64,000 nucleotides of DNA, from NCBI RefSeq assembly GCF_013407185.1, contig NZ_CP026995.1, positions 527,578 through 591,577 of the forward strand. Direction: 5' to 3'. The notes below the pieces were generated by a model that was given only the letters and a program-made list of their open reading frames with translations, did no database searches and was not told where the DNA came from. The DNA is from Nitrosopumilus ureiphilus (GTDB taxonomy: Archaea > Thermoproteota > Nitrososphaeria > Nitrososphaerales > Nitrosopumilaceae). Every line of letters starts with the position of its first letter. The first letter of the stretch is position 1. Position numbers and translations under genes: made by a program. This document shows, piece after piece, positions 1 through 8,626 of the stretch.

Positions 1-1401
1 AGCAACGTGGATTATTACAATTCTCCAATTCCTCGCATATTGGTAAATTCTGAAACTGTGATGACCCCCGATGTGTTTTACTTTGATTCCTTTGAGCAAT
101 CATACAACTTTAACACCATAACTGCAATTGACATGTTTGATTCTGACCGGATAAACTCTGAAACTTTTCTCATGGGTAATACTGGTACTCTATTTGTATC
201 TGAGAATAGTCTTTACATCACATATCAAAAAAACATGCATTCGTTATACTATGATGTCATCAAAAAAGACATCTTTTTTGATGTGATGGTGCCAATGCTT
301 CCAAAAGAAATTCAATCAAAAATACTTGAAATTAAAAATAACACATCCCTTGACTGGGGACAAAAATGGAATACCATATCAGATGTTTTGCAGCAGACAT
401 TTAACAAAATGAAACAAAATGAAAAAGAGCAACTAATATCTGAAATACAGGAACGGGCTTTTGAATACCAGACCAAGATCAGAGAAGATATGCAAAATAC
501 CGTAATTCACAAAATCTCACTTGATGGAAGCAATATAGAATACAAGGCAAAAGGGGAGGTTCCAGGAAGGCTGCTAAACCAGTTCTCAATGGATGAAAAA
601 GATGACAGGTTCAGGATTGCGACAACTTATGAACATTTCACAAAGGATGAGGGGAATCGCAGGTACAATGCAGTGTATGTGTTAGATGAGGATCTTGATA
701 TAGTCGGAAATCTTGATGGAATTGCACCTGATGAGAGTATTTTTTCTGCAAGATTCATCAATGACAGACTGTATCTTGTGACATTTGAGCAAATTGATCC
801 CTTCTTTGTGATTGACTTGTCTCAAGACACTCCCAAAATATTGGGTGAATTGAAGATACCTGGATTCTCAAACTATCTACATCCATATGACAAAGACCAC
901 ATAATTGGATTGGGCAAACATACAGAAGAGACAAAAAATGGAGGAGTGCGCCAGCTGGGGGTAAAGATTGCACTGTTTGATGTGTCTGACGTGAAAAATC
1001 CTAAAGTGCTAGACGAGGTGATTTTTGATAACCGTGACTCCAATTCTGCTGCTGCCCGAGATCACAAGGCATTTTTGTTTGCCAAGAGAAACGGTATACT
1101 CTCAATTCCAATTGATCAAAACATAAAGTCCCCTTCTGGAAAACAGTATGACTTTTGGTATGGATTCTATGTATACACAATTGACACAGAAAACGGATTT
1201 GACAAACTTGGAAACATAAAACACTATGACAATTCAGACAGGTTTGACGTGTATTTGGATCCTCGTTCGTTTTACATAAACGATGTACTTTATACCGTAT
1301 CCTCAAAGGGAATAAGGATGAATGATCTTGATGACATTCAAAACGAGATAAACTCCATTGGTTTTGAACCTACCGGGAAATTTATGGATGTTTTAAAGTG
1401 A
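1..1401 (+). CDS. Secreted C-terminal beta-propeller protein, 5' truncated by window
   Basis: The reading frame is open from base 1 (AGC AAC before the first GTG at 7), so the true start lies outside the window. The visible 464+ residues contain repeated propeller-type strands (for example ILDEDL-like blades near residues 225-330) and fit the archaeal family of secreted beta-propeller proteins distantly related to WD-40 (COG4880-like), whose members are usually longer than what is seen here. The function is not known; an extracellular binding or scaffold role is inferred. A coiled, Lys/Glu-rich insertion lies around residues 110-165. It ends 64 bases before the next gene on the same strand. 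Confidence 0.7.
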   Translation, partial: SNVDYYNSPIPRILVNSETVMTPDVFYFDSFEQSYNFNTITAIDMFDSDRINSETFLMGNTGTLFVSENSLYITYQKNMHSLYYDVIKKDIFFDVMVPMLPKEIQSKILEIKNNTSLDWGQKWNTISDVLQQTFNKMKQNEKEQLISEIQERAFEYQTKIREDMQNTVIHKISLDGSNIEYKAKGEVPGRLLNQFSMDEKDDRFRIATTYEHFTKDEGNRRYNAVYVLDEDLDIVGNLDGIAPDESIFSARFINDRLYLVTFEQIDPFFVIDLSQDTPKILGELKIPGFSNYLHPYDKDHIIGLGKHTEETKNGGVRQLGVKIALFDVSDVKNPKVLDEVIFDNRDSNSAAARDHKAFLFAKRNGILSIPIDQNIKSPSGKQYDFWYGFYVYTIDTENGFDKLGNIKHYDNSDRFDVYLDPRSFYINDVLYTVSSKGIRMNDLDDIQNEINSIGFEPTGKFMDVLK

Positions 1402-1465
1402 CATGCCAAAAGATTAGAACACTGCCAATACCAAAACTCAAATTTAAAAACAAGAATCAACAACC

Positions 1466-1972
1466 ATGTTGAATCCGCGTGACAAATATCCCATTATTAT
1501 CATAATGTCAATAGTTTCAATTACATATTTGATTTACAATGTCTTTACTCCATTATACTATCATTTTACAATGGGTGATTCTTTTCCATTAAGCAATCTG
1601 TATTATCAAAATTGGTCATATTCATTTGGTATGGATCTTTTTGCACTTGGAGGTGTTGCACTATATGCTGGAGCATCCGTATTTGCATTGCTTTTAACAA
1701 ACAGCACTACCACTCCACCATTCCCAGGAATTATCTTCTTTTTGTCATCTTGGATATCTATACCGTTGATGATAAAGATAACCACTGGAATTCCAAAATG
1801 GAGAAGAATACTTTACATCTATCTGGTTGCAACACAACTGTCTAGTTTGGTTTGGCATACTGGACAGGTTTTGGAGGATAACGATGATTTGAAAACTAGA
1901 GTTCAAACATGTGTCCCCCATTCAAACCTGTTGGGATTTGAAGATAGAGAAAATTTTTCTAGTTGTAACTAA
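1466..1972 (+). CDS. Multi-pass membrane protein of unknown function
   Basis: A 168-residue protein whose first 140 residues hold about four hydrophobic segments (roughly residues 9-32, 52-78, 87-106, 114-132). I do not recognise a family. The last 25 residues are hydrophilic and contain two Cys. The ATG is preceded by an A/T-rich stretch with TTTAAAAA about 20 bases upstream, compatible with a leaderless archaeal promoter. A histidine in an otherwise hydrophobic segment (VWHTGQ) could be a ligand site, but nothing proves this. Confidence 0.55.
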   Translation: MLNPRDKYPIIIIMSIVSITYLIYNVFTPLYYHFTMGDSFPLSNLYYQNWSYSFGMDLFALGGVALYAGASVFALLLTNSTTTPPFPGIIFFLSSWISIPLMIKITTGIPKWRRILYIYLVATQLSSLVWHTGQVLEDNDDLKTRVQTCVPHSNLLGFEDRENFSSCN

Positions 1973-2088
1973 TAATCTAAAATGGTAGCAGAATATTGCA
2001 ACTATGATGAAATGTAAAAATACAGGAAAACAATATCTGAAAACTTTTTCATAATTTCACTTTCAAACTAATACATTTTCTATTCATA

Positions 2089-2123
2089 GCGCCTATCGGA
2101 AATGCTTGATAGCACTCCGGCGC
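2089..2123. repeat. GC-rich imperfect hairpin beside integrase fragment
   Basis: GCGCC (2089-2093) pairs with GGCGC (2119-2123), and inside it TATC (2094-2097) pairs with GATA (2108-2111). The segment is clearly richer in G+C than the surrounding A/T-rich intergenic DNA. It lies 35 bases before an integrase-like fragment, so an attachment-site or small-RNA role is possible, but only the inverted repeat is seen. The rest of 1973-2157 shows no gene. Confidence 0.3.
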
Positions 2124-2157
2124 CATCCAATTAGTATAAACCTCCACCGTCCGTACT

Positions 2158-2316
2158 GTGCTGTTATTGGCTACGGTACATCAAACAAGAGTTAACTCAT
2201 CTACAAAATCATCAATCTATGACTATGATTCAAGGATTGCAAGAACTCTGATACTGATTCAAAATGAAATATCTCCAAAAAATCAGGAAATAATCCAATC
2301 CTATTCCGTTGATTGA
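2158..2316 (+). pseudogene. Integrase-like N-terminal fragment
   Basis: A 52-residue GTG-started frame. The part from SSIYDYDSRIAR through ISPKNQEIIQSYS resembles the N-terminal core-binding region of archaeal tyrosine recombinases (an acidic-aromatic stretch, then helices with the pattern ISP-N-x-I). It stops after that region, so no catalytic R-H-R-Y domain exists here or in nearby frames. I read it as a remnant of an integrated element. The match is by eye and weak; an unrelated short protein is the alternative. Confidence 0.35.
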
Positions 2317-2411
2317 TTTTTTAATTTCAGATTTACAAATATTGCAAATATTTTCAGAATCATATTCTTTGCAATCACATACACATTCTTTGAGTTCCAT
2401 CATAACTCACG

Positions 2412-2522
2412 TTAATCAAGAGATTCAGGATGTCCTTTTCCACGGAGTGAAAAAAGAACTATCGCCAGAGTTATTGCAACTCCAATAGCAGCACCATATG
2501 CAGCAAGTCCAGCTTCTGCCAT
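2412..2522 (-). CDS. 36-residue single-pass membrane microprotein
   Basis: The protein reads MAEAGLAAYGAAIGVAITLA for its first 20 residues, continues with a hydrophobic IVLF end, and has a basic then acidic tail (RGKGHPESLD). It is one transmembrane helix with a GxxxG motif (Gly10 and Gly14), typical of helix packing in a membrane complex. It starts with ATG and has the N-out-like tail of small subunits of membrane complexes. No catalytic residues are present. The clean composition makes a real gene likely despite its size; partner and function are unknown. Confidence 0.55.
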   Translation of the reverse strand: MAEAGLAAYGAAIGVAITLAIVLFSLRGKGHPESLD

Positions 2523-2662
2523 GAATCAATTACTACGAGATTGACAATAAGCATGACGGTATTAAAATGAAAAATTTGTTTAATTTTAGATACTGAAATT
2601 TGATAAATTTTCATCATTTGGATATTATAGTTTATTGATGATGAGTTCATAATAATTTCAGA

Positions 2663-2821
2663 TTGAACATTTATGACACAAAATCAATATCATGTGTAAG
2701 TTGTGGACAAGTAATTGGTGAAGTAGATTACGATGCAGAAATTATTCGTCCAAAATGTGGTCAGTGTTCAAATCCAACCCCGCATTTTAAAGACAAAATG
2801 CCATACTTGATTTCACATTAG
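2663..2821 (+). CDS. Mini zinc-ribbon protein (52 aa)
   Basis: A TTG-started frame with CVSCG near residues 11-15 and CGQC near residues 32-35, i.e. two CxxC knuckles about 17 residues apart, the signature of a single zinc ribbon. An in-frame TGA stands seven codons before the TTG, so only TTG, or a start just after it, is available. Such tiny zinc ribbons are common in archaea and may bind nucleic acid or protein; no target can be inferred. Confidence 0.5.
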   Translation: MNIYDTKSISCVSCGQVIGEVDYDAEIIRPKCGQCSNPTPHFKDKMPYLISH

Positions 2822-2930
2822 ATGAATTGATGTTAAGAACATGTCTGTTCAATTTTTTTCAAAAATTTTTTTACAGTAATTAAGAAACTAAAGAATCAAA
2901 ATTATATTCAATATTATTTTTAAAATACTA

Positions 2931-3227
2931 ATGTCAGTGGATATTCATCAAGATATCCGGGATTTGGAGGCCAACATATTATGAATAGAGGACAACATCT
3001 TAGAATTTTTGAGGCAAATATGATGAAGGAATTAGAAAATCTTTACATCAACTAGAATCAGATTTCACATATCTTGGTATTCTTGCAAATGGGGCCTCAA
3101 TTGACAAAAATGAAGGCAGAAAAATTATGGAATTTCTGAAAATTCATTACAATTACTTGTAAAATTATCTGTTTCTGCATATTTCTCTAAACATTTGTTT
3201 GATTTTGGAATGACCAATCTTATCTAA
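2931..3227 (+). pseudogene. Frameshifted conserved-looking small gene
   Basis: Three reading frames give one coherent protein when joined: SGYSSRYPGFGGQH followed by MNRGQHLRIFE (frame A), then GKYDEGIRKSLHQLES through GRKIMEF (frame B, entered near the T-run at 3004-3013), then SENSLQLLVKLSVSAYFSK ending FGMTNLI and a TAA at 3225-3227 (frame C, entered near 3137). Each piece is amphipathic and free of stops only over its own span, as expected of a gene broken by single-base indels. The family is not recognised. It precedes a phasin-like gene by 21 bases. Confidence 0.45.
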
Positions 3228-3240
3228 AATGTTGTCCTCT
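2987..3240. repeat. 18-bp inverted repeat ends around the decayed gene
   Basis: AGAGGACAACATCTTAGA at 2987-3004 is matched in inverted orientation by the segment ending at 3240 (its complement reads AGAGGACAACATTTTAGA), 17 of 18 identical. The arms lie 254 bases apart end to end. Terminal inverted repeats around a short segment would suit a MITE-like element, but no convincing target duplication is visible and the arms overlap the decayed coding sequence. Confidence 0.4.
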
Positions 3241-3248
3241 TAATATAA

Positions 3249-3662
3249 TTGAGTAAATCCATTCAAGATACTAAAGACATCTTTTCAACGTCTAGAAAAA
3301 ATACTAATAGATTTTTCAATCAAGTTAAAAAAACAACTCCCAAATATCATCAATCTATGGTTAATCTTCAACAGGATTATGTAGATGTATGGAGATCTGT
3401 GATAAACTCTACTATTCTCCTAGAACAAGAATATGCTAAGAATGTGGGATATTTGACAGACATACCTGAATCAGCAATACAAACCATTCATGAGATGACT
3501 GAAGCATCGATATTAACATATCTTCAACAAAATCAGTTCATTTTTGATACCACTAAAATAACTAAACGAACCTTTGATACATTTATTCAAAATACAAAGT
3601 CATTTTCTTCGCTAAATAAGGAAATAATGGAATATCTAATAGAAGTATTTGAACAAAAATAA
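3249..3662 (+). CDS. Phasin-like helical protein
   Basis: A 137-residue, almost wholly helical protein started by TTG, rich in Gln, Asn, Lys and Thr, with heptad-like hydrophobic spacing. The pattern (SxQxxYVDVWRSVI, then helices to the C-terminus) resembles the short phasin-like proteins that accompany polyhydroxyalkanoate genes in ammonia-oxidising archaea, but no phaC or phaE is in this window. A granule-surface or generic coiled-coil role is inferred. TAATATAAT just upstream may serve as a TATA box. Confidence 0.4.
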   Translation: MSKSIQDTKDIFSTSRKNTNRFFNQVKKTTPKYHQSMVNLQQDYVDVWRSVINSTILLEQEYAKNVGYLTDIPESAIQTIHEMTEASILTYLQQNQFIFDTTKITKRTFDTFIQNTKSFSSLNKEIMEYLIEVFEQK

Positions 3663-4040
3663 AAATATAAAATCAAATTATAAAAAATTCCAGTACATGG
3701 TCCAGATTAAAATTTGACAATTTCTTTTTGAACAATACAAAATTTATCTCAGAAATACAGGCATGAAAAGTACAATTTTGATATCTAAATATTGTTTATT
3801 TTAATTTCATTTGAAAATAGAATGAAAAATTAACAAATGTTCAATATTTTCTAAACTGTCTTTTTATTCTATGATTTGATCGTTATAATGGATAGCAATC
3901 AAGTAATTCCAAACATTGCATTGTTAAAAACGGAGCTGCAGTGATTTGTTGTCAAGGGATGGCAAAGTGGTTTTGGTTACTATCTGATTTTTAATTTCGA
4001 TAATCGACAATTTAATATCTAATGCTCACCTACCTTGTGT
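3663..4040. other. Intergenic stretch, no supported gene
   Basis: No open frame with convincing composition was found on either strand. A short frame around 3920-4000 contains two adjacent Cys but has no start codon and a stop directly upstream. The base composition is as A/T-rich as in neighbouring intergenic DNA. Confidence 0.4.
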
Positions 4041-4181
4041 ATGAGACAAACATGGTATTGTAAGGTTTGTGATATGAAATCTATTCTAACAGGTGGTATG
4101 ACAAATATATCATGTACAAACTGCGATAAGAAAATGATTGAGATATCCGAATGTAAACACTTTTCATTAGTTCACAAATAA
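4041..4181 (+). CDS. Mini zinc-ribbon protein (46 aa)
   Basis: ATG-started, with CKVC (residues 7-10) and CTNC (residues 25-28), and a third Cys at 38 close to a His. The two CxxC pairs fit a one-knuckle zinc ribbon. It belongs to a run of very small Cys-rich frames on the same strand between 2.6 and 5.5 kb. Function unknown; protein or RNA binding is the usual role of such ribbons. Confidence 0.5.
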   Translation: MRQTWYCKVCDMKSILTGGMTNISCTNCDKKMIEISECKHFSLVHK

Positions 4182-4258
4182 TTTTTAATCCCACTATCGT
4201 AATTCTTGATGCATAGAATCTGAGCAATTACAAAAAGTTTCATTAAGGATGACTGTGT

Positions 4259-4360
4259 ATGTTATGTATGAAATACATTTGTAAAAAATGTAATTACACT
4301 ATTGAAGGATTTGCAGATATCATCCCAAAACTGCTATTTCATGAAAAGATTTGTAGCTAA
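4259..4360 (+). CDS. Mini zinc-finger protein (33 aa)
   Basis: The frame reads YICKKCNYTIEGFADIIPKL near its start, giving CxxC, then a hydrophobic helix and a closing HEKIC, so the metal site would be C-C-H-C (H28, C32). Either ATG 4259 or ATG 4268 could start it; the second gives 30 residues. This C2HC arrangement in so short a chain is typical of archaeal micro zinc fingers. No functional partner is visible. Confidence 0.45.
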   Translation: MLCMKYICKKCNYTIEGFADIIPKLLFHEKICS

Positions 4361-4521
4361 GGCACATGATCTGAACAATTAACTTGCTGAACCAAAATTG
4401 TCGACTCATGCAATTCAATGGCTAATAGAAATTTATCACGAATCAATATCCTATCTGATCACAGAATTAAAGAACTAAAACCCAGGATCATTCTTTTTAA
4501 TTATAATCTCCTATAGTAATT

Positions 4522-4626
4522 ATGACCAGAACCCAAAGAAGACGAGATACGGCACATCCTACACGGGATGGAAAACATAATCCTGTGTGTATTGATCCTG
4601 ACTGCAGGGATTGTCTTAAAGTATGA
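4522..4626 (+). CDS. Basic Cys-containing microprotein (34 aa)
   Basis: The N-terminus is very basic (RTQRRRD) and the C-terminus contains CIDPDCRDCLKV, i.e. Cys spaced x4 and x2. An Arg-rich tail plus a compact Cys cluster suggests nucleic-acid binding, which is an inference. It starts with ATG, with a TAATTATAATC tract upstream as possible TATA element. Confidence 0.45.
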   Translation: MTRTQRRRDTAHPTRDGKHNPVCIDPDCRDCLKV

Positions 4627-4935
4627 GTTAGATTTCTAACTTGTACTTGGTATTATTCTAAAATATTCTGAAAACACTATGATGATAGAAAATTAAGTAA
4701 TGACAAAATATTGCAAACTAGTTTTTAACTCTCGATCTTGTGTATTTTTGCAAATAATCCAAATTATACGCCAAATAAGAAATAATACTATAAACTTACG
4801 TGGGTGTTTTTAGGGAGTTAAACTAATTTTGTAAATCTCTCTCATGGTTTAAATATTAAAACACTGGTTTTCTTGATTCATCTAGTTCTACTATGAGGTA
4901 TTTGCAAAGTTTGTTTGAAATTCTACATTTATCAT

Positions 4936-5121
4936 ATGGTTCCAGATACAAAGCTTGCATTAACAGGGACTGAAAATGTAATCACAATGGTATCTAAAAT
5001 ATTTGATCCACTGTTTGCAACTATGATCTTTGGTACCGGATTGGGATTTGCTGTATATACAGGAATAGTAGAGCAACACGGCAGAACAATCTCGGTAAAA
5101 AATAACCCTACAACTTTATGA
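4936..5121 (+). CDS. Small membrane protein (61 aa)
   Basis: From ATG 4936 the protein is 61 residues with one strong transmembrane segment (about residues 24-43, FATMIFGTGLGFAVYTGIV) followed by a polar tail. A TTG at 4915 would add seven residues; TTTAAATATTAAAA at 4847-4860 could be the TATA region and does not decide between the starts. The GTGLG motif may be a helix-packing Gly zipper. Unknown function. Confidence 0.5.
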   Translation: MVPDTKLALTGTENVITMVSKIFDPLFATMIFGTGLGFAVYTGIVEQHGRTISVKNNPTTL

Positions 5122-5387
5122 TCATCTTGCCTAGAAACCTAGCTTCGGAAAAATAATTAATAAAAATATGGTTTAATCCCTCATTTGGTGAATCAATGTG
5201 GTCTGGCAAATTGTCTTTTTAGTTTTTGAATTCATCACATGACTGGATGAAATAAATAAATTTCTATTTTGTGAGTAAATTAGGCAATGTGAAGGCATTA
5301 ACATTTGTAAAGAAAAATGAATTAAATTTTACAAACATCGAGAAATTTACAGATTAACTTCAAATAGCATTTTAGCAAATTTGGGAT

Positions 5388-5483
5388 ATGTCACGACATT
5401 ACAAAAAACCCTGTCTTGATTGTATGAGAATTAGGTGCGAGGTAAATTGTAATTGTGATTGTCATTATGATCCACGATATTGA
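5388..5483 (+). CDS. Cys-rich microprotein (31 aa)
   Basis: Six Cys fall within residues 9-25 in the pattern C-x2-C-x4-C-x3-C-x-C-x-C, followed by HYDPRY. Such density can hold one or two metal ions, as in metallothionein-like or zinc-cluster peptides. It begins with ATG and ends with TGA; the region 5122-5387 before it contains no other supported gene. A chance frame is possible but six ordered Cys in 31 residues argues for selection. Confidence 0.5.
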   Translation: MSRHYKKPCLDCMRIRCEVNCNCDCHYDPRY

Positions 5484-5491
5484 TAATAAAT

Positions 5492-5713
5492 CTATAAAAG
5501 TTCAGAGGATTTTTTCATTATTTCTTCAATTTTTCTTTCTTCCACATGCATAACATGTTCAAATTCTTTTCGCAATTTATCATATTTAATTTGTTTTTCT
5601 TTCTCAGCCATCTCTGAGAACCTAATCAATCTTATTTCATCTACAATGGCGGTGATTTTGTCACTAGTCTCAAACATTATTTCATCAATTCTCTTAGATG
5701 ATTCTGGATCCAT
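5492..5713 (-). CDS. Short coiled-coil protein
   Basis: From ATG at 5713 (a TTG nine bases further upstream is the alternative) the 73 residues form one continuous amphipathic helix rich in Glu and Lys (SKRIDEIMFETSDK onward) with hydrophobic positions every three to four residues. No domain is recognised. It lies tail to tail with the Cys-rich microprotein at 5388-5483. Confidence 0.5.
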   Translation of the reverse strand: MDPESSKRIDEIMFETSDKITAIVDEIRLIRFSEMAEKEKQIKYDKLRKEFEHVMHVEERKIEEIMKKSSELL

Positions 5714-5965
5714 ATCTAACAATACGCATTATCATAAATAATCATTCCATTTTTTGCTATGTGCCAAACCATATTTTAAAATCATTTAGTAACAATGTTA
5801 AAACTAAACAATTGTCCATATTTCTAGAATATGGTTTTTATTTCATGAAAACAAAATTATTCATAGTAATCTGCAAGAAAACGTCTGGAGAACAAGAGTA
5901 TCTATGAGCGATATGGTCAAAGGATGATTGCTTGGCTTTGTAAAATTACTATTTAGATTTTTCAT

Positions 5966-6892
5966 ATGGTTAGGGTACCTAAACTTCAAAAAATTGATTC
6001 AGATAAAGGGAATAATTCTTCATGTGTGTGCTGTATTATAATTTCAGATTCTGAAACAGGAGAAACTTTTTGTCAAAATTGCGGTGTGGTCTTATCGGAT
6101 ATGATTTTTCAGGATAGAAAAGACGATGATATGTTTTCAGACAATGTATTTGCTTTACATGGTGGAAATCGCTCTTCCCTAAGACTTCATGATATGGGAC
6201 TAGCAACAACTGTTGGCAAATTTAATCATGACTCCACAGGAAGGCCAATTGATTACAAAATGAAACAGACAATGAAAAGAATGAGATTTTGGGATGCACG
6301 AAGTAAAACAAAAAACACTTCGGAACAAAATTTAAGACAGGCCCTGTTGGAAATGGAAAAATTAAAAGAAAAATTGTCACTGACAGACGCCATTATGGAA
6401 AGATCTTCTTATCTTTATAGAAAAGCTGCAAAAGCTCAATTAATTCGTGGTAGAAGTATAAAAGGAGTAGTAGGGGCATGTGTGTATATTGCATGTAGAG
6501 AAATGGATGCAACACGAACAATTATGGACATTTCACACAATCTTCAAGAAAATAGAAAATCTATTGCAAAAAACTATAGAATGTTGTTTCAAAATCTTCA
6601 ATTGACTGTATCTGTACCAGACCCCCTCAAAGGTATTGTAAAGATTGCAAATAATCTGGAAATTTCAGAGAAGATAAAACGAGAAGCTATACGTATTTTT
6701 GACACTATAAAAGAGCAGGAATTAATTGCAGGTAAAAAACCCGATGTAGTTGCAGCTACTATAATTTACATGGCAAGCATCAAAACAGGAGAACATTTAT
6801 CTCAACAAAAGATTTCAAACGTATCTGGAGTAACAGCAGTATCCATTCGTAATCGCTATAGAGAATACTCAAAATATGTTAAATTGATTTAA
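5966..6892 (+). CDS. tfb: Transcription initiation factor TFB
   Basis: TFB recruits RNA polymerase to promoters bound by TBP. The N-terminal zinc ribbon uses C20, C23, C36 and C39, then a B-reader/linker segment (about 45-100), then two cyclin-like repeats (about 105-200 and 205-303) ending in a helix-turn-helix (ISNVSGVTAVSIRNRYREY) that reads the BRE. The length, 308 residues, is normal. Ammonia-oxidising archaea carry several TFB paralogues; the surroundings full of accessory genes suggest this is a specialised copy rather than the housekeeping one. CATATGG at the start has no leader-type ribosome site. Confidence 0.9.
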   Translation: MVRVPKLQKIDSDKGNNSSCVCCIIISDSETGETFCQNCGVVLSDMIFQDRKDDDMFSDNVFALHGGNRSSLRLHDMGLATTVGKFNHDSTGRPIDYKMKQTMKRMRFWDARSKTKNTSEQNLRQALLEMEKLKEKLSLTDAIMERSSYLYRKAAKAQLIRGRSIKGVVGACVYIACREMDATRTIMDISHNLQENRKSIAKNYRMLFQNLQLTVSVPDPLKGIVKIANNLEISEKIKREAIRIFDTIKEQELIAGKKPDVVAATIIYMASIKTGEHLSQQKISNVSGVTAVSIRNRYREYSKYVKLI

Positions 6893-7329
6893 TTTTTTAC
6901 ATTTTTATGCGTGGCCAAAACCCAAACAAGAAATTAGTATTATATCCTGAGTATGGAATAAAGTTTCAATGTTTAGTCTCTTATGATTAATTCACTCAAG
7001 GGACTTTGCACCTAATCTAAAAACCCTGTTTGGTTCTTCCCTACAGAGTCTACGAATTTTCTTAGGATTGAAAGTGATGTAAGTATAATGATTACAAGTA
7101 TTGAAAAAATTTCTGTTATCCAAAGTATAGTTCTGCTTGTCATACAGGATTGCTTGATATTCATGCTAGGGCAGATAGTATTAGAGAAAATATTGCAGAT
7201 GCAAAAGGATTTTTGTATGGAAGTGCATCAAACACGTTTTTTACATTAATTTGAGCATGTGGCATATTGGACTAGCTATAATATGGATTAGAAAATGAAA
7301 ACTAGACTTACCTTATGGACTTCTTTATA
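6893..7329. other. Intergenic region with degraded frames
   Basis: A 27-codon frame from ATG 6907 to TAA 6990 (ending IKFQCLVSYD) and a start-less frame ending at TGA 7252-7254 (CHTGLLDIHARADSIRENIA and onward) look like gene remnants, the second having stops in front of it and no initiator. Neither is strong enough to call as a gene. The rest shows nothing beyond A/T-rich sequence. Confidence 0.35.
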
Positions 7330-7519
7330 TAAAACTATTTCATAAAATCACTATGGAGTAGAGTCTCGACTAGAAATTTCCTTTAGCATATCAAAGGACG
7401 GGCGAACATATTACCTTTCGAGATCTTTACTCTCACTTTTGTCTTTGTCCTTTTGTCAAGATACTCCACAAATTGATAACTGAGGCTTTTGCCCTCAAAA
7501 AGTCTATGGTGGTTGAAAC
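7330..7519 (-). ncRNA. Candidate guide (bridge/seeker) RNA region of the IS110 element
   Basis: IS110-family elements encode a guide RNA in their longer non-coding end; in the IS1111 group it lies downstream of the transposase. Here about 190 non-coding bases follow the transposase stop before plain intergenic DNA. On the transposase strand they contain a hairpin TGAGG-7-CCTCA (7482-7498). The 12-mer ACAAATTGATAA at 7468-7479 recurs at 8586-8597 on the other side of the transposase, as would be expected if a guide segment matches an element end. The exact RNA limits and its existence are inferred. Confidence 0.35.
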
Positions 7520-8515
7520 TTAACCGGAATAGGATGCAACATATTTTCTCTTGTCCCAGAGCATCCAGTAAATAATTCTCAATAATTTTGCAGCAGCTGC
7601 CACTGTTGATTTAGACATTCCTTTTCTTTTGAACATTCTGTAATAGTAATGTGCTAGTTCAGTATCTTTGTGTACTCTTACATGAACTCGTATAGCCTCT
7701 GTCAGTACCCATCTCAAGTGAGTACTTCCAAATTTTGTTATTGGTCCATGATGTGTAACTCCACCTGAACTATGAGTTGATGGCACTAATCCTGCATAAG
7801 AACACAGTTTATGTGAATCTGGGAACCTCTTGACATCCCCGATTTCACCAACAATTGACAATGCAGTATAGTTTCCTATCCCCGGAATGGAAGTCAACAG
7901 CTGCGCATCCTCATTACTCCTAACTAATTTGTCTATCCTCTTTGAAATTGCATCTATCTCAATATTCATAGTGTCAATTACGTTTAGATATCCATCAATT
8001 CTGTAATCTTTTAATTTCCGTAGATGTTTTACATATAACTGTGTAAATGTATCGCCAGGAATTTTTATTCCATTTAGAAGTAAAATCCCATGTATCTTGT
8101 TTTTAATGTTAGTCCTTGAATACACGATAAATTTTCTGTGTCTTACAATCTCTTTATACTTCATCAACTGTGGAGGTGCAACATAACACTCTGCAATTAA
8201 CTCTCCTTTCAAGAGGTTGGCAAGCGTTACTGCATCTATTTTATCTGTCTTTATCTTGGCAGATGCAATTGCCTTTGTTTTGAGTGGATTGGATAGCGTA
8301 ACATCATATCCTTTGTCTTCTAACATCGAATAGACATTGTACCAAACACTGGATGACTCCATCACTGCCTTGGAATCCAAAGGTACTTCCTTGAAGAACT
8401 TGTTGATCGCTCTGGTAGTGTTATCTATCTTTTCATTTGCAAGCACTTCTCCACTATCATCCACTAAAGCGATTTGGTGATAGTTTTTGTGCAAATCCAT
8501 CCCGACGTAGATCAT
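7520..8515 (-). mobile_element. IS110-family DEDD transposase
   Basis: A 331-residue recombinase. The N-terminal RuvC-like DEDD domain shows D7 (GMDLHK), E53 (MESS) and D91/D94 (KTDKIDA). The C-terminal transposase_20 domain shows the helix-hairpin-helix-like SIPGIGNYTAL and the AGLVPSTHSSGG...G-x-I-T-K-x-G stretch with the likely catalytic Ser. The full length suggests an intact enzyme. IS110 elements insert without terminal inverted repeats and are directed by an element-encoded RNA. The ends are not defined here; only about 110 bases separate its start from the next gene. Confidence 0.92.
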
Positions 8516-8626
8516 ATTCTGATCCCACCTCCAAAGCGTAATATAGCATTTAGTCTGCGTAATCTAAAAGCGATGTGGTCCATATACAAATTGATAATTA
8601 TTGGAACCTGTTAATTTTATTATTCG

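Noticed and set aside
5698..5907. Plus-strand 69-codon frame beginning inside the coiled-coil gene's start
   Set aside because: It overlaps the opposite promoter, is poor in charged residues and has no recognisable composition; left out as chance.
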